This document shows, one piece after another, positions 20,200 to 28,010 of a DNA stretch of 64,000 nt. This DNA is from DATMER01 sp963741305 (GTDB lineage: Bacteria; Acidobacteriota; Thermoanaerobaculia; Multivoradales; UBA5704), in contig CAVUHL010000003.1 in NCBI GenBank assembly GCA_963741305.1, positions 682,001 to 746,000 on the forward strand, in the 5' to 3' direction. The notes beneath the pieces are model-generated. The model saw only the letters and a program-made list of their open reading frames with translations, was not told the origin of the DNA and made no database searches. Numbering within the stretch: the stretch's first letter is position 1; every line of letters starts with the position of its first letter. The position numbers were made by a program, and so were the translations under genes.

Positions 20200-22827
20200 A
20201 TGGAAAAGCCGACCGAGCCTGCCCTCCCGGCCCCGGCTCGCCAACGGGCCTCGCCGCAAGATCCGCCGCAAGACCCGATGCTGGGCCGCGAGGTCGATCA
20301 CTACCGCATCCTCGGGCATCTCGGCGGCGGCGGCATGGGGGTCGTCTACAAGGCCGAGGACAGCCGCCTCCAACGCACCGTCGCCCTCAAGTTCCTGCCG
20401 CCATCCCTGACCCGCGACCCGGTTGCCAAGTCCCGCTTCCTGCAGGAGGCGCGCGCCGCCTCCGCCCTCGACCATCCCAACGTCTGCACGGTCTACGACG
20501 TAGGGGAGATCGAGGACGACCGCCTCTACCTGGCCATGCCGGCCTACGACGGCGAGACGGTCAAGCAGAAGGTTCAGCGCGGGCCGCTGCCGGTCGAGGA
20601 GGCGGTGGACATTGCCAAGCAGGCGGCCCAGGGGCTCGCCAAGGCGCACCGCCAGGGGATCGTCCACCGCGACGTCAAGCCCGCGAACCTGATGGTGACC
20701 GGCGACGGCATCGTCAAGATCCTCGATTTCGGGCTCGCCAAGCTGGCTGGCGCCATGGGGCTGACCCGAAGCGGCTTCTGCGTCGGCACTCCCACCTACA
20801 TGTCGCCCGAGCAGGCCCGGGGCGAGGTCGATCACCGCACCGACCTCTGGTCGCTCGGCGTGGTCCTCTACGAGATGCTGACCGGCCAGGCGCCGTTCCA
20901 GGCGGAGAGCGACCCGCAGATCGTCCATGCCGTGCTCCACGAGGAGCCGGCTCCGCTGCGCCGCTGGCGGCCCGACGCGCCGGCCGGGCTGGAGCGCATC
21001 ATCGGCGGGCTGCTCAAGAAGAACCTCGCCGACCGCTACCCCTCGGCCGAGCATCTGCTGGCCGACCTGCGCGGTATCTCCTCCGCGGGCGGCCCACCCA
21101 CGACCGGCCGCCCGCCCGCGGAGGAGATACCGCGCCGTCGCCTCTCCATCCTTTTAGTCCTTGGAGTCCTTGCTGCCCTTGCAGTTCTTTGGCTTTTTCG
21201 CAGGGAGCCTGCGCCGCCCCGGGCAGCCGCGCCGGTCCGGCTCACCCGCGAGCCGGGCAGCGAGCGGCAGCCCTCGCTATCGCCCAGGGGCGACTTCTTC
21301 GTCTACGTCAAGCAGGACGGCGGCGACACCGGCGACACGGACATCTTCTGGGAGCGGGTGGGCGGCGACAACCCCCGGAACCTGACCGAGGAGCATCCCC
21401 AGGACGACTCCGAGCCCGCGATCTCCCCGGACGGCTCCCAGATCGTCTTCCGCTCCGAGAAGGAAGGTGGCGGCCTGTTCTTGATGGGCGCCACGGGCGA
21501 ATCACCGCGCCGGCTCACCCACGCAGGCTATAGCCCGGCCTGGTCCCCGGATGGCACCGAGATCGTCTATGCCGCCCAGCGGGCCGATCCCGGCAGGTCG
21601 GAAAGCAGCCTGTGGCGGGTGAGCGCCACGGGCGGGAAGCCGGTGCTCGTGACCCGGACGGACGCGGTGCAGCCGAGCTGGTCTCCGAAAGGGCGGCGGA
21701 TCGCCTGGTGGGGCATCGCGGCCAGCAGCGGCGAGCGCGCCATCTGGACGGCCCGCAAGGATGGCGGCGATCCGGTGCGGCTCGCCGGCGGCGAGGGCAA
21801 CACCTCGAACCCCGTCTGGTCGCGCGACGGCCATCTCTACTTCATCCGCGACAACGGAGACAGCATGAGCCTGTGGCGGGTGCGGGTGGACGAGGAGACT
21901 GGCCGGGCGCTGGGCGAGCCCGAGCCGCTCTCGGCGCCGACGGAGTCGATCGCCGGCCTGAGCCTGGCCGGCAGCCGGCTCGTCTATGCGACCGACAACC
22001 GGAGCGCCAACGTCGAGCGGGTGGCGTTCGATCCCGAGCGCGGCGAGGTCGCCGGGGCGCCGGCGCCGGTCACCCAGGGCTCCTGGGCCGTCCGCTCGGC
22101 CGACCTGTCGCCGGACGGGGAGTGGATCGTCTTTGACACTCAGGCGCCGCAGGACGACCTGTTCGTCGTCCGCGCCGACGGCAGCGGGCGGCTCCAGCTC
22201 TTCGACGACGTCCACAAGGACCGCATGCCGCGCTGGTCGCCCGACGGCGCGTCGATCCTGTTCTACTCCAACCGCGGCGGCAAGTACGAGGCCTGGCGCA
22301 TCCGCCCGGACGGCTCCGGGCTGGAGCAGCTCACCCGCCTCCCCGTGCCGGTCTTCAATCCGATCTGGTCTCCTGACGGCCTGCGGCTGGCGTTCAACCG
22401 GGGTTACCTGGGCACGGACGTCGTCGACCTGCGGCAGCCGATCGGGCGCCGCGTTTCCGCGCCCCTGCCGTTCGCCGGACCGGAGCCCACCTTCCTCGCG
22501 GCCTCCTGGTCGGCCGACGGGCGTCGGCTGGCCGGCTACACGGACGCGGACGGCATCTTCGTCTACTCCCTGGGTTCCCGGCGGCTGGAGAGGCTCGCCG
22601 ACCGTGGCCAGCACATGGCCTGGCTCCACGGCAGCCCGAGGCTCCTCTATATCGACGGAGAGAGCCTGTCCCTGCTGGATACTGTGTCGCGTTCCTCCCG
22701 CCGGCTGCTGGCGCCTCCGCCCAACTCCGAGTACCAGTGGGTGAGCGTGAGCCGCGACGATCGGCGGCTGCTCCTCGTCCGCCACGAGGATGAGGGGGAC
22801 ATCTGGATGATGTCCCCCCCGAGATGA
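20200..22827 (+). CDS. PknB-type Ser/Thr kinase with TM and PD40 propeller (kinase 2, single kinase domain)
   Basis: 875 residues. A short Pro-rich N-terminus leads into one intact kinase domain (about 30-290): GGGGMGVVYKAED, VALKFLP, HRDVKPAN, DFGLAK, TYMSPEQ. A membrane helix (LSILLVLGVLAALAVLWLF) lies near residue 311, then an extracytoplasmic PD40 propeller with WSPDG repeats. It differs from its three paralogues in lacking the N-terminal pseudokinase. ATG 20200 is chosen because upstream sequence comes from the hairpin repeat at 20098-20187. The peptide gene B follows 52 bases downstream. Kinase signal and substrate are unknown. Confidence 0.9.
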   Translation: MEKPTEPALPAPARQRASPQDPPQDPMLGREVDHYRILGHLGGGGMGVVYKAEDSRLQRTVALKFLPPSLTRDPVAKSRFLQEARAASALDHPNVCTVYDVGEIEDDRLYLAMPAYDGETVKQKVQRGPLPVEEAVDIAKQAAQGLAKAHRQGIVHRDVKPANLMVTGDGIVKILDFGLAKLAGAMGLTRSGFCVGTPTYMSPEQARGEVDHRTDLWSLGVVLYEMLTGQAPFQAESDPQIVHAVLHEEPAPLRRWRPDAPAGLERIIGGLLKKNLADRYPSAEHLLADLRGISSAGGPPTTGRPPAEEIPRRRLSILLVLGVLAALAVLWLFRREPAPPRAAAPVRLTREPGSERQPSLSPRGDFFVYVKQDGGDTGDTDIFWERVGGDNPRNLTEEHPQDDSEPAISPDGSQIVFRSEKEGGGLFLMGATGESPRRLTHAGYSPAWSPDGTEIVYAAQRADPGRSESSLWRVSATGGKPVLVTRTDAVQPSWSPKGRRIAWWGIAASSGERAIWTARKDGGDPVRLAGGEGNTSNPVWSRDGHLYFIRDNGDSMSLWRVRVDEETGRALGEPEPLSAPTESIAGLSLAGSRLVYATDNRSANVERVAFDPERGEVAGAPAPVTQGSWAVRSADLSPDGEWIVFDTQAPQDDLFVVRADGSGRLQLFDDVHKDRMPRWSPDGASILFYSNRGGKYEAWRIRPDGSGLEQLTRLPVPVFNPIWSPDGLRLAFNRGYLGTDVVDLRQPIGRRVSAPLPFAGPEPTFLAASWSADGRRLAGYTDADGIFVYSLGSRRLERLADRGQHMAWLHGSPRLLYIDGESLSLLDTVSRSSRRLLAPPPNSEYQWVSVSRDDRRLLLVRHEDEGDIWMMSPPR

Positions 22828-22879
22828 GCTATCCTTTTCCTGCTCACTTGGAACGCGTTCAGATTGGAGGAGCTGAGAG

Positions 22880-23116
22880 ATGGCTTTCCGCATCCACGAG
22901 ATCACCATCCATCTGATGGCAGGAGTGCCTGGCCCGTGCATGCCTGCCTCGCCCGATCCCCTGTGCCCTGGCGGTTCGCCCACGCGGGCGGAGCCAGTGT
23001 GCAAAGGCAAGAGCGACAAGCCGCCACATCCCCAGGGCGGCATTCCAGGCGGCAAGAAGCGGAGCCTGGACCTCCTTCAGGCCCAGCTCCGCGAGGCTCT
23101 CGCGCCGCCTGCGTAG
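22880..23116 (+). CDS. Candidate RiPP precursor B
   Basis: 78 residues, no signal peptide. It begins MAFRIHEITIHL, like precursor A. It has a Pro/Gly/Ser-rich middle with Cys20, Cys29 and Cys41 (PCMPASPDPLC, VCKGKSDK) and ends with SLDLLQAQLREAL plus a short tail, matching the conserved C-terminal motif. GGAGGAG stands 7 bases before the ATG. It lies 52 bases after kinase 2 and 16 bases before kinase 3, so it is likely cotranscribed with both. The short length and Cys/Ser/Thr content fit a modified peptide; this is inference from context. Confidence 0.65.
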   Translation: MAFRIHEITIHLMAGVPGPCMPASPDPLCPGGSPTRAEPVCKGKSDKPPHPQGGIPGGKKRSLDLLQAQLREALAPPA

Positions 23117-23132
23117 TCCCTCGGATTCCCGG

Positions 23133-26100
23133 TTGATCGGCACGACCGTATCCCACTACCGACTCCTCGAGCGCCTCGCAGCGGGTGTGAGGGGGGGCGC
23201 CGTGTTCAAGGCCCAGGATCTGGAGCTCGAGCGCCTCGTCGCGCTCAAGCTCCTGCCCGCGGTCGGCCGCGAGGAGGACCGCCTGCACCTCGCCAGCGAG
23301 GCCGCGGCCGCCTCCGCCCTGGAGCACCCCAACATCTGCCCGGTGTACGAGGTCGGCGAGACCGAGGACGGCCGCCTGTTCGTGGCCATGGCCTTCCTGG
23401 AAGGGGAGACCCTGGCCGCGAAGATCGCCCGCGGCCCGCTGAAGCACGAGGTGGCCGTCGACCTCGCCAGCCAGGTCGCGTCGGGGCTCTCCCGCGCCCA
23501 CGAGCACGGCCTCGTCCACCGCAACCTCAAGCCGTCCAACGTCCTGGTGACCTCGGACGGCCAGGCCCGCATCCTCGACTTCGGCATCGCCTCCCTGGAC
23601 GACCGTACCCGCGTCACCGGCGAGAACACGCCGGCCGGCGCCCTCGCCTACCGCGCGCCCGAGCAGCTCCGCGGCGAGCCGGCCGACCTGCGCGCGGACG
23701 TCTGGTCGCTCGGCGTGATCCTCTACGAGATGCTGACGGGCCAGCGGCCCTTCCCGAACGGGGCGCTCTCCCCGGCCTCCGAGCTGGTCCCGCCGTCGGC
23801 CCTGCGCGAGGGCTTGCCGGCGGAGCTCGACCGGATCGCGGAGCGCGCCCTGGCGCGGAAGCGGGGCGAGCGCTACGCCCGGGCCGACGACATGCGCACC
23901 GACCTCCGTGGCTTTCTCCGGGGCGGCAGCAAGCCCACCGTGCCGACCTTCTCGCGCTGGCCCGACCAGCTCCCCCCTGTGACCATGTTCAACGTCGTTC
24001 CGCGGGAGGTCGGTCCCTACCGCGTGGGCGAGATCCTGGGCGGCGGCGGCATGGGCATCGTCTACCGGGCCGAGGACACGCGGCTCGGCCGCACCGTGGC
24101 GCTCAAGTTCCTGCCTCCCGAGCTGACGCGCGACCCGGTGGCCAAGGCCCGCTTCCTTCAGGAGGCGCGGACCGCCTCGGCGCTCGACCATCCCAACATC
24201 TGCACGGTCTACGACGTGGGCGAGACCGAGAACCACCAGCTCTATCTCGCCATGCCCTGCTACGACGGCGAGACCCTGCGGCGCAAGGTGGAGCGCGGGC
24301 CGCTGCCGCTCCCCGAGGCGGTCGACTACGCCCTGCAGGTGAGCAAGGGCCTGGCCAAGGCCCATCGCCAGGGGATCGTCCACCGCGACGTCAAGCCGGC
24401 GAACCTGATGGTCACCGGCGACGGCGTGGTCAAGATCCTGGACTTCGGCATCGCCAAGCTGGCGGGCGAGGCCGGGCTGACGCGCACCGGCAGCACCCTG
24501 GGCACGCCGGCCTACATGTCCCCCGAGCAGATGAGTGGCAAGGAGGTGGACGGCCGCACGGACCTCTGGGCCCTGGGCGTGGTGGTGTACGAGATGGTCA
24601 CGGGCCGGCGCCCGTTCCTGGGCGAGCACGAACCGGGGCTGCGGCAGGCGATCCTGGAACAGAAGCCCGAGCCGCTGATCCGTCTGCGGCCGGATGCGCC
24701 GCCCGAGTTGGAGAGCGTGATTCAGCGGCTGCTCGCCAAAGACGTGGCGAGGCGCTATCCCACCGCGGACGCGGCGGTGGCCGACCTGCGCCTCCTGGCC
24801 GGGGCCTCTTCGGGTTCCGTGCATACTCAGGCGGCGACCGTGCCGGTCCAGCCGCCGCCTCGCCGGGCGCCGTGGCTCTGGGTGGGGGTGGCCGGGGCAC
24901 TGGTGGTGCTCGCCGCCTTCGGCGGGTATCTCCTGCGCTCGGGCGGCGGCAGCCGCGCGGCGCCGGTTCAGGCGACCTTCAGCCGGCTGACGGAACAAGA
25001 GGGGAGTGAGATCTATCCGAGCCTCTCGCCGGACGGCAACTATTTCGTCTTCGTGAAGGCAGACGAAAGCGGCTCGGACATCTACCTCCAGCGCGTCGGG
25101 GGCGGCAATCCGATCAACCTGACGCCCGACACCCCCTGGGTCGACACCCAGCCGGCCTTCTCGCCGGACGGGCAGCAGATCGCCTTCCGTTCGGAGCGCG
25201 AGGGCGGCGGCATCTTCGTCATGGGGGCGACCGGCGAGTCCGTGCGCCGCGTGACCGACTCCGGCCACAACCCCGCCTGGTCGCCGGACGGCAAGGAGAT
25301 CGTCCTGGCGACGGAAGGAGTCCTGGAACCGGGTATGCGGATGTCGAAGAGCCAGATCTGGCGGGTCGGGCTCGCCACCGGAGAGCGGCGCCTGCTCTCT
25401 CCGGGGGACGCGGTCCAGCCGAGCTGGTCTCCGAACGGCCGCCGCATCGCGTATTGGGGAGTGGTGCACGAAAAATCGGAGCGCGGCGTCTGGACCGTGC
25501 CGGCGGAGGGCGGCAAGGCGGTCCAGGTCCTGTCGGACCGGTCCCTGACCTGGAACCCGGTCTGGTCTCCCGATGGCGCCTGGCTCTACTTCATCAGCGA
25601 CCGCAGCGGCAGCCTCAACCTCTGGCGGATCGGGATCGACCAGGACTCGGGGCGCGTCTCCGGAGCACCGGAGCCCGTGACCTCCTCGTCGCAATCGATC
25701 CGCTTCCTGACCTTGTCCCGGGACGGCAGCCGGATCGCCTACGCCACGGACGAGCGCCGGGACAGCCTGGAAGCCAGGACCTTCGATGCCGAGCGGCTCG
25801 CGCCCGGGGGAGAGGCGGTCCCGCTCGTCGGCGCCAAGGCCGTTCGCAGCGTCGATCCGTCACCCGACGGCCAATGGCTCGCCTTCGACACCCTTCCGCC
25901 CGGCGAGGACCTCTATCTCGTCCGGGCGGACGGCTCCGGCCTGCGGCAGCTTACCCGTGACGAGCACCGCGACCGCATCCCGCGCTGGTCGCCGGACGGC
26001 CGGCTCCTCCTCTTCTACTCCAACCGCAGCGGGCGCTACGAGGCCTGGGCCGTTCCGCCCGACGGGAGCCGGGTAGAGCAGCTCACGCGCAGCACCGGCC

Positions 26101-26588
26101 AGGTGCCGACCTACTGCATCTGGTCGCCGGACGGCCGGCGGCTGGCCTGCAGCCGTGACGGCACCGTCCTGGTCGACCTGTCCCAACCCCTGAACGGGAG
26201 GACGTTCCAGCCCCTCCCCGGCTCCGAGCGGCTCGAAGGTTACTTCGGGGCGACCTCCTGGTCTGCCGGCGGATTGGCGGGGGTCCTCACGAGCAAGGAC
26301 TTCTCTCCCCTCCCCGGGATCGCCGTCTACTCGTTCGAGACCCGCCGTTTCGAGCGCTTGACCGACCGCGGAGAGAGCCCGATGTGGGTGCCCGGCCTCC
26401 CCGTCCTGGTTTACCCGGAGGGCGGTGCAATCCATGCCTTCGACCTGCGCACGCGGCAGGACCGCACGATCCTCACCCCTCCGCCCGGCTCCGCCTACCT
26501 GTTCGCGAACGCCAGCCGGGACGCGCGCCGCCTGTACCTCGTGCGCCAGAGCGACGAGGGGGACGTCTGGATGCTCGACCTGGATTGA
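23133..26588 (+). CDS. Tandem pseudokinase - Ser/Thr kinase - TM - PD40 propeller protein (kinase 3)
   Basis: 1151 residues from a TTG start. Domain 1 (about 1-275) keeps the beta3 Lys (VALKLLP) and DFG but has HRN in place of HRD and a poor Gly loop, so it is probably a pseudokinase. Domain 2 (about 290-555) is intact: GGGGMGIVYRAED, VALKFLP, HRDVKPAN, DFGIAK, AYMSPEQ. A membrane helix lies near 578-602, then a PD40 propeller (FSPDGQQIAF, WSPDGRLLLFY and others). No good Shine-Dalgarno precedes TTG 23133, 16 bases after the peptide B stop, so translational coupling is plausible. Peptide gene C follows 68 bases after the stop. Confidence 0.9.
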   Translation: MIGTTVSHYRLLERLAAGVRGGAVFKAQDLELERLVALKLLPAVGREEDRLHLASEAAAASALEHPNICPVYEVGETEDGRLFVAMAFLEGETLAAKIARGPLKHEVAVDLASQVASGLSRAHEHGLVHRNLKPSNVLVTSDGQARILDFGIASLDDRTRVTGENTPAGALAYRAPEQLRGEPADLRADVWSLGVILYEMLTGQRPFPNGALSPASELVPPSALREGLPAELDRIAERALARKRGERYARADDMRTDLRGFLRGGSKPTVPTFSRWPDQLPPVTMFNVVPREVGPYRVGEILGGGGMGIVYRAEDTRLGRTVALKFLPPELTRDPVAKARFLQEARTASALDHPNICTVYDVGETENHQLYLAMPCYDGETLRRKVERGPLPLPEAVDYALQVSKGLAKAHRQGIVHRDVKPANLMVTGDGVVKILDFGIAKLAGEAGLTRTGSTLGTPAYMSPEQMSGKEVDGRTDLWALGVVVYEMVTGRRPFLGEHEPGLRQAILEQKPEPLIRLRPDAPPELESVIQRLLAKDVARRYPTADAAVADLRLLAGASSGSVHTQAATVPVQPPPRRAPWLWVGVAGALVVLAAFGGYLLRSGGGSRAAPVQATFSRLTEQEGSEIYPSLSPDGNYFVFVKADESGSDIYLQRVGGGNPINLTPDTPWVDTQPAFSPDGQQIAFRSEREGGGIFVMGATGESVRRVTDSGHNPAWSPDGKEIVLATEGVLEPGMRMSKSQIWRVGLATGERRLLSPGDAVQPSWSPNGRRIAYWGVVHEKSERGVWTVPAEGGKAVQVLSDRSLTWNPVWSPDGAWLYFISDRSGSLNLWRIGIDQDSGRVSGAPEPVTSSSQSIRFLTLSRDGSRIAYATDERRDSLEARTFDAERLAPGGEAVPLVGAKAVRSVDPSPDGQWLAFDTLPPGEDLYLVRADGSGLRQLTRDEHRDRIPRWSPDGRLLLFYSNRSGRYEAWAVPPDGSRVEQLTRSTGQVPTYCIWSPDGRRLACSRDGTVLVDLSQPLNGRTFQPLPGSERLEGYFGATSWSAGGLAGVLTSKDFSPLPGIAVYSFETRRFERLTDRGESPMWVPGLPVLVYPEGGAIHAFDLRTRQDRTILTPPPGSAYLFANASRDARRLYLVRQSDEGDVWMLDLD

Positions 26589-26656
26589 AACCGCCTCCGA
26601 AGGCGGATATAGTCTGCGTCGAACCCTGACAGCGAAACGATCGCAAGGAGGTGAAC

Positions 26657-26845
26657 GTGGCCTTCAGATACTCGGATCTCATCGTCGACGTGTGGGCTGG
26701 CGATGGCTGCCCCAATCCCTCGAAGCCGCAGTGCCCCAATCCCTCGAAGCCGCAGTGCCCGAAGCCCTCGCAGACGGGCCCGAACATGGCGACGGCGCAG
26801 GGTGGATTGGCCCTCTTGCAGGAGCAGCTCCGGGCTTCGGTCTGA
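26657..26845 (+). CDS. Candidate RiPP precursor C with CPNPSKPQ repeats
   Basis: 62 residues from a GTG start. The N-terminus VAFRYSDLIVDV matches the other three peptides, which fixes the start; AAGGAGG lies 5 bases upstream. The middle holds two exact CPNPSKPQ repeats and a third variant CPKPSQT, giving Cys18, Cys26 and Cys34, each spaced from a Ser by three residues. It ends with LALLQEQLRASV, the shared C-terminal motif. The repeat is also exact in DNA for most of its length, suggesting recent duplication. It sits 3 bases before the lyase-like gene and in the same operon as the LanC protein, so it is the most likely natural substrate. Confidence 0.72.
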   Translation: MAFRYSDLIVDVWAGDGCPNPSKPQCPNPSKPQCPKPSQTGPNMATAQGGLALLQEQLRASV

Positions 26846-26848
26846 TCG

Positions 26849-28006
26849 ATGGAGCTGGACCGGCGCGCCTTCCGCGCCAACCCTGCCTTTGAGCTGGTGC
26901 TGTTCGACCGCCTCGAGCCCCGGGAAAGGGAGACGCTCGCCGAGCTGCGCAAGGACCCGGATTTCTACGGCATTCTACGGCCCCGCGAGCTCTCCACCGC
27001 ACTCGGCGTCAAGTCGGTGGACCGCGAGACGGCGCTGCTCTTCCTCACCCTGCGCGAGCCCGGGCCACTACCGTCCTACATGCAAAAGATGCTGGGCGAC
27101 GGCACCCTCCGGGTCGTCGCCCGCCTGGTGGCCGATGCCATCCTGGAAGTCGAGGAAGAAGGGCGGTTCATTTCCGGTGCGCCCGCCTTGGCGCTGTTCG
27201 CGCTGGCTGGAGCGCGCCGGTCCGGACAGAACGGCGCGGGGGGCCGGCTCGCCGAGATCTCTCTCGCTGCCCTGCGCTACGCCCAGAACCTCGCCGAGGA
27301 CGACCCGCTCACCCTCTCCTTCCGTCTCTATGGCTACAACCGCCGGCCCCTGACGCCGGCCTGGAAACGGCTTCTCCCCAAGGGGGATCAGGTGCTCGCC
27401 TGGCTCGGGGTGGGCCCCGGCGGACCGCGGCGCTCTCTTCTCGACCGGAGCTGGGAGCGGACCGGCGGCTCCACCGAGTGGTGGCTGAGCTGGCGCTCGC
27501 GACAGGATGGCGATCTCTCAGGCGGAGGCGGCGCGACCTGGAAGCTCTACATCAGCCCCGTGCCGGAGGCGCTCCCCGAGAGCTTCGGCGACATCCTGGA
27601 GGCTCTGGCCGCGGGACGGGCTGCGCAGTTCAAGATCGGAGCGGACGCCCTGGGTATTTTGCGCGCCGACAAGATCGTCTCTTACTTCCCGAGCTTCGAG
27701 CGGCTGGCAGCGGCGGCCGAGGCCCTGGAGGCCCGTCTATCCGGCATCCCCGCGCAGGGGGTCCCATTCACCTCCGAGATCGGCGGCAACGGCCTCCTCT
27801 CCTGGGGGGTTGATCCGCCACGGGAAGAGACCTCCTTCGGCGGCGGCGAGAGCTGGCGCCTCTGGCTGACTCACCGGCTGTCGCGCGCCCTGCTCTCCGC
27901 CCGGTCCGAGCCCGAGCCTTGGCGCTTCGCCCTGGAGCGCGTTCGCCTTGAAGGTGTGGACACCGACACCTGGACCCCCGGCGCCCTGCTCTGGAAGAGG
28001 AGCTGA
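26849..28006 (+). CDS. HopA1/LanKC-lyase-like protein of a lanthipeptide locus
   Basis: 385 residues. The C-terminal half (from about 228) resembles the phospho-Ser/Thr lyase domain of class III/IV lanthipeptide synthetases and the HopA1-type lyase of class V systems: TWKLYISPVPEA at 230-241, AQFKIGADALGIL at 259-271, then DKIVSYFPS. These lyases remove phosphate from phospho-Ser/Thr to give dehydroamino acids. The usual K-x-H catalytic motif reads K-L-Y here (Tyr234), a notable change; Lys232 and Lys262 are kept. The N-terminal half contains RLYGYNRRPLTPAW near 159 and is of unknown function. It lies 3 bases after peptide gene C and 4 bases before the LanC protein. The lyase assignment is by pattern and context. 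Confidence 0.68.
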   Translation: MELDRRAFRANPAFELVLFDRLEPRERETLAELRKDPDFYGILRPRELSTALGVKSVDRETALLFLTLREPGPLPSYMQKMLGDGTLRVVARLVADAILEVEEEGRFISGAPALALFALAGARRSGQNGAGGRLAEISLAALRYAQNLAEDDPLTLSFRLYGYNRRPLTPAWKRLLPKGDQVLAWLGVGPGGPRRSLLDRSWERTGGSTEWWLSWRSRQDGDLSGGGGATWKLYISPVPEALPESFGDILEALAAGRAAQFKIGADALGILRADKIVSYFPSFERLAAAAEALEARLSGIPAQGVPFTSEIGGNGLLSWGVDPPREETSFGGGESWRLWLTHRLSRALLSARSEPEPWRFALERVRLEGVDTDTWTPGALLWKRS

Positions 28007-28010
28007 CCCG

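Noticed and set aside
22902..25694. 930-residue open frame on the minus strand
   Set aside because: Shadow of kinase 3 and peptide B; low-complexity GC-rich translation.
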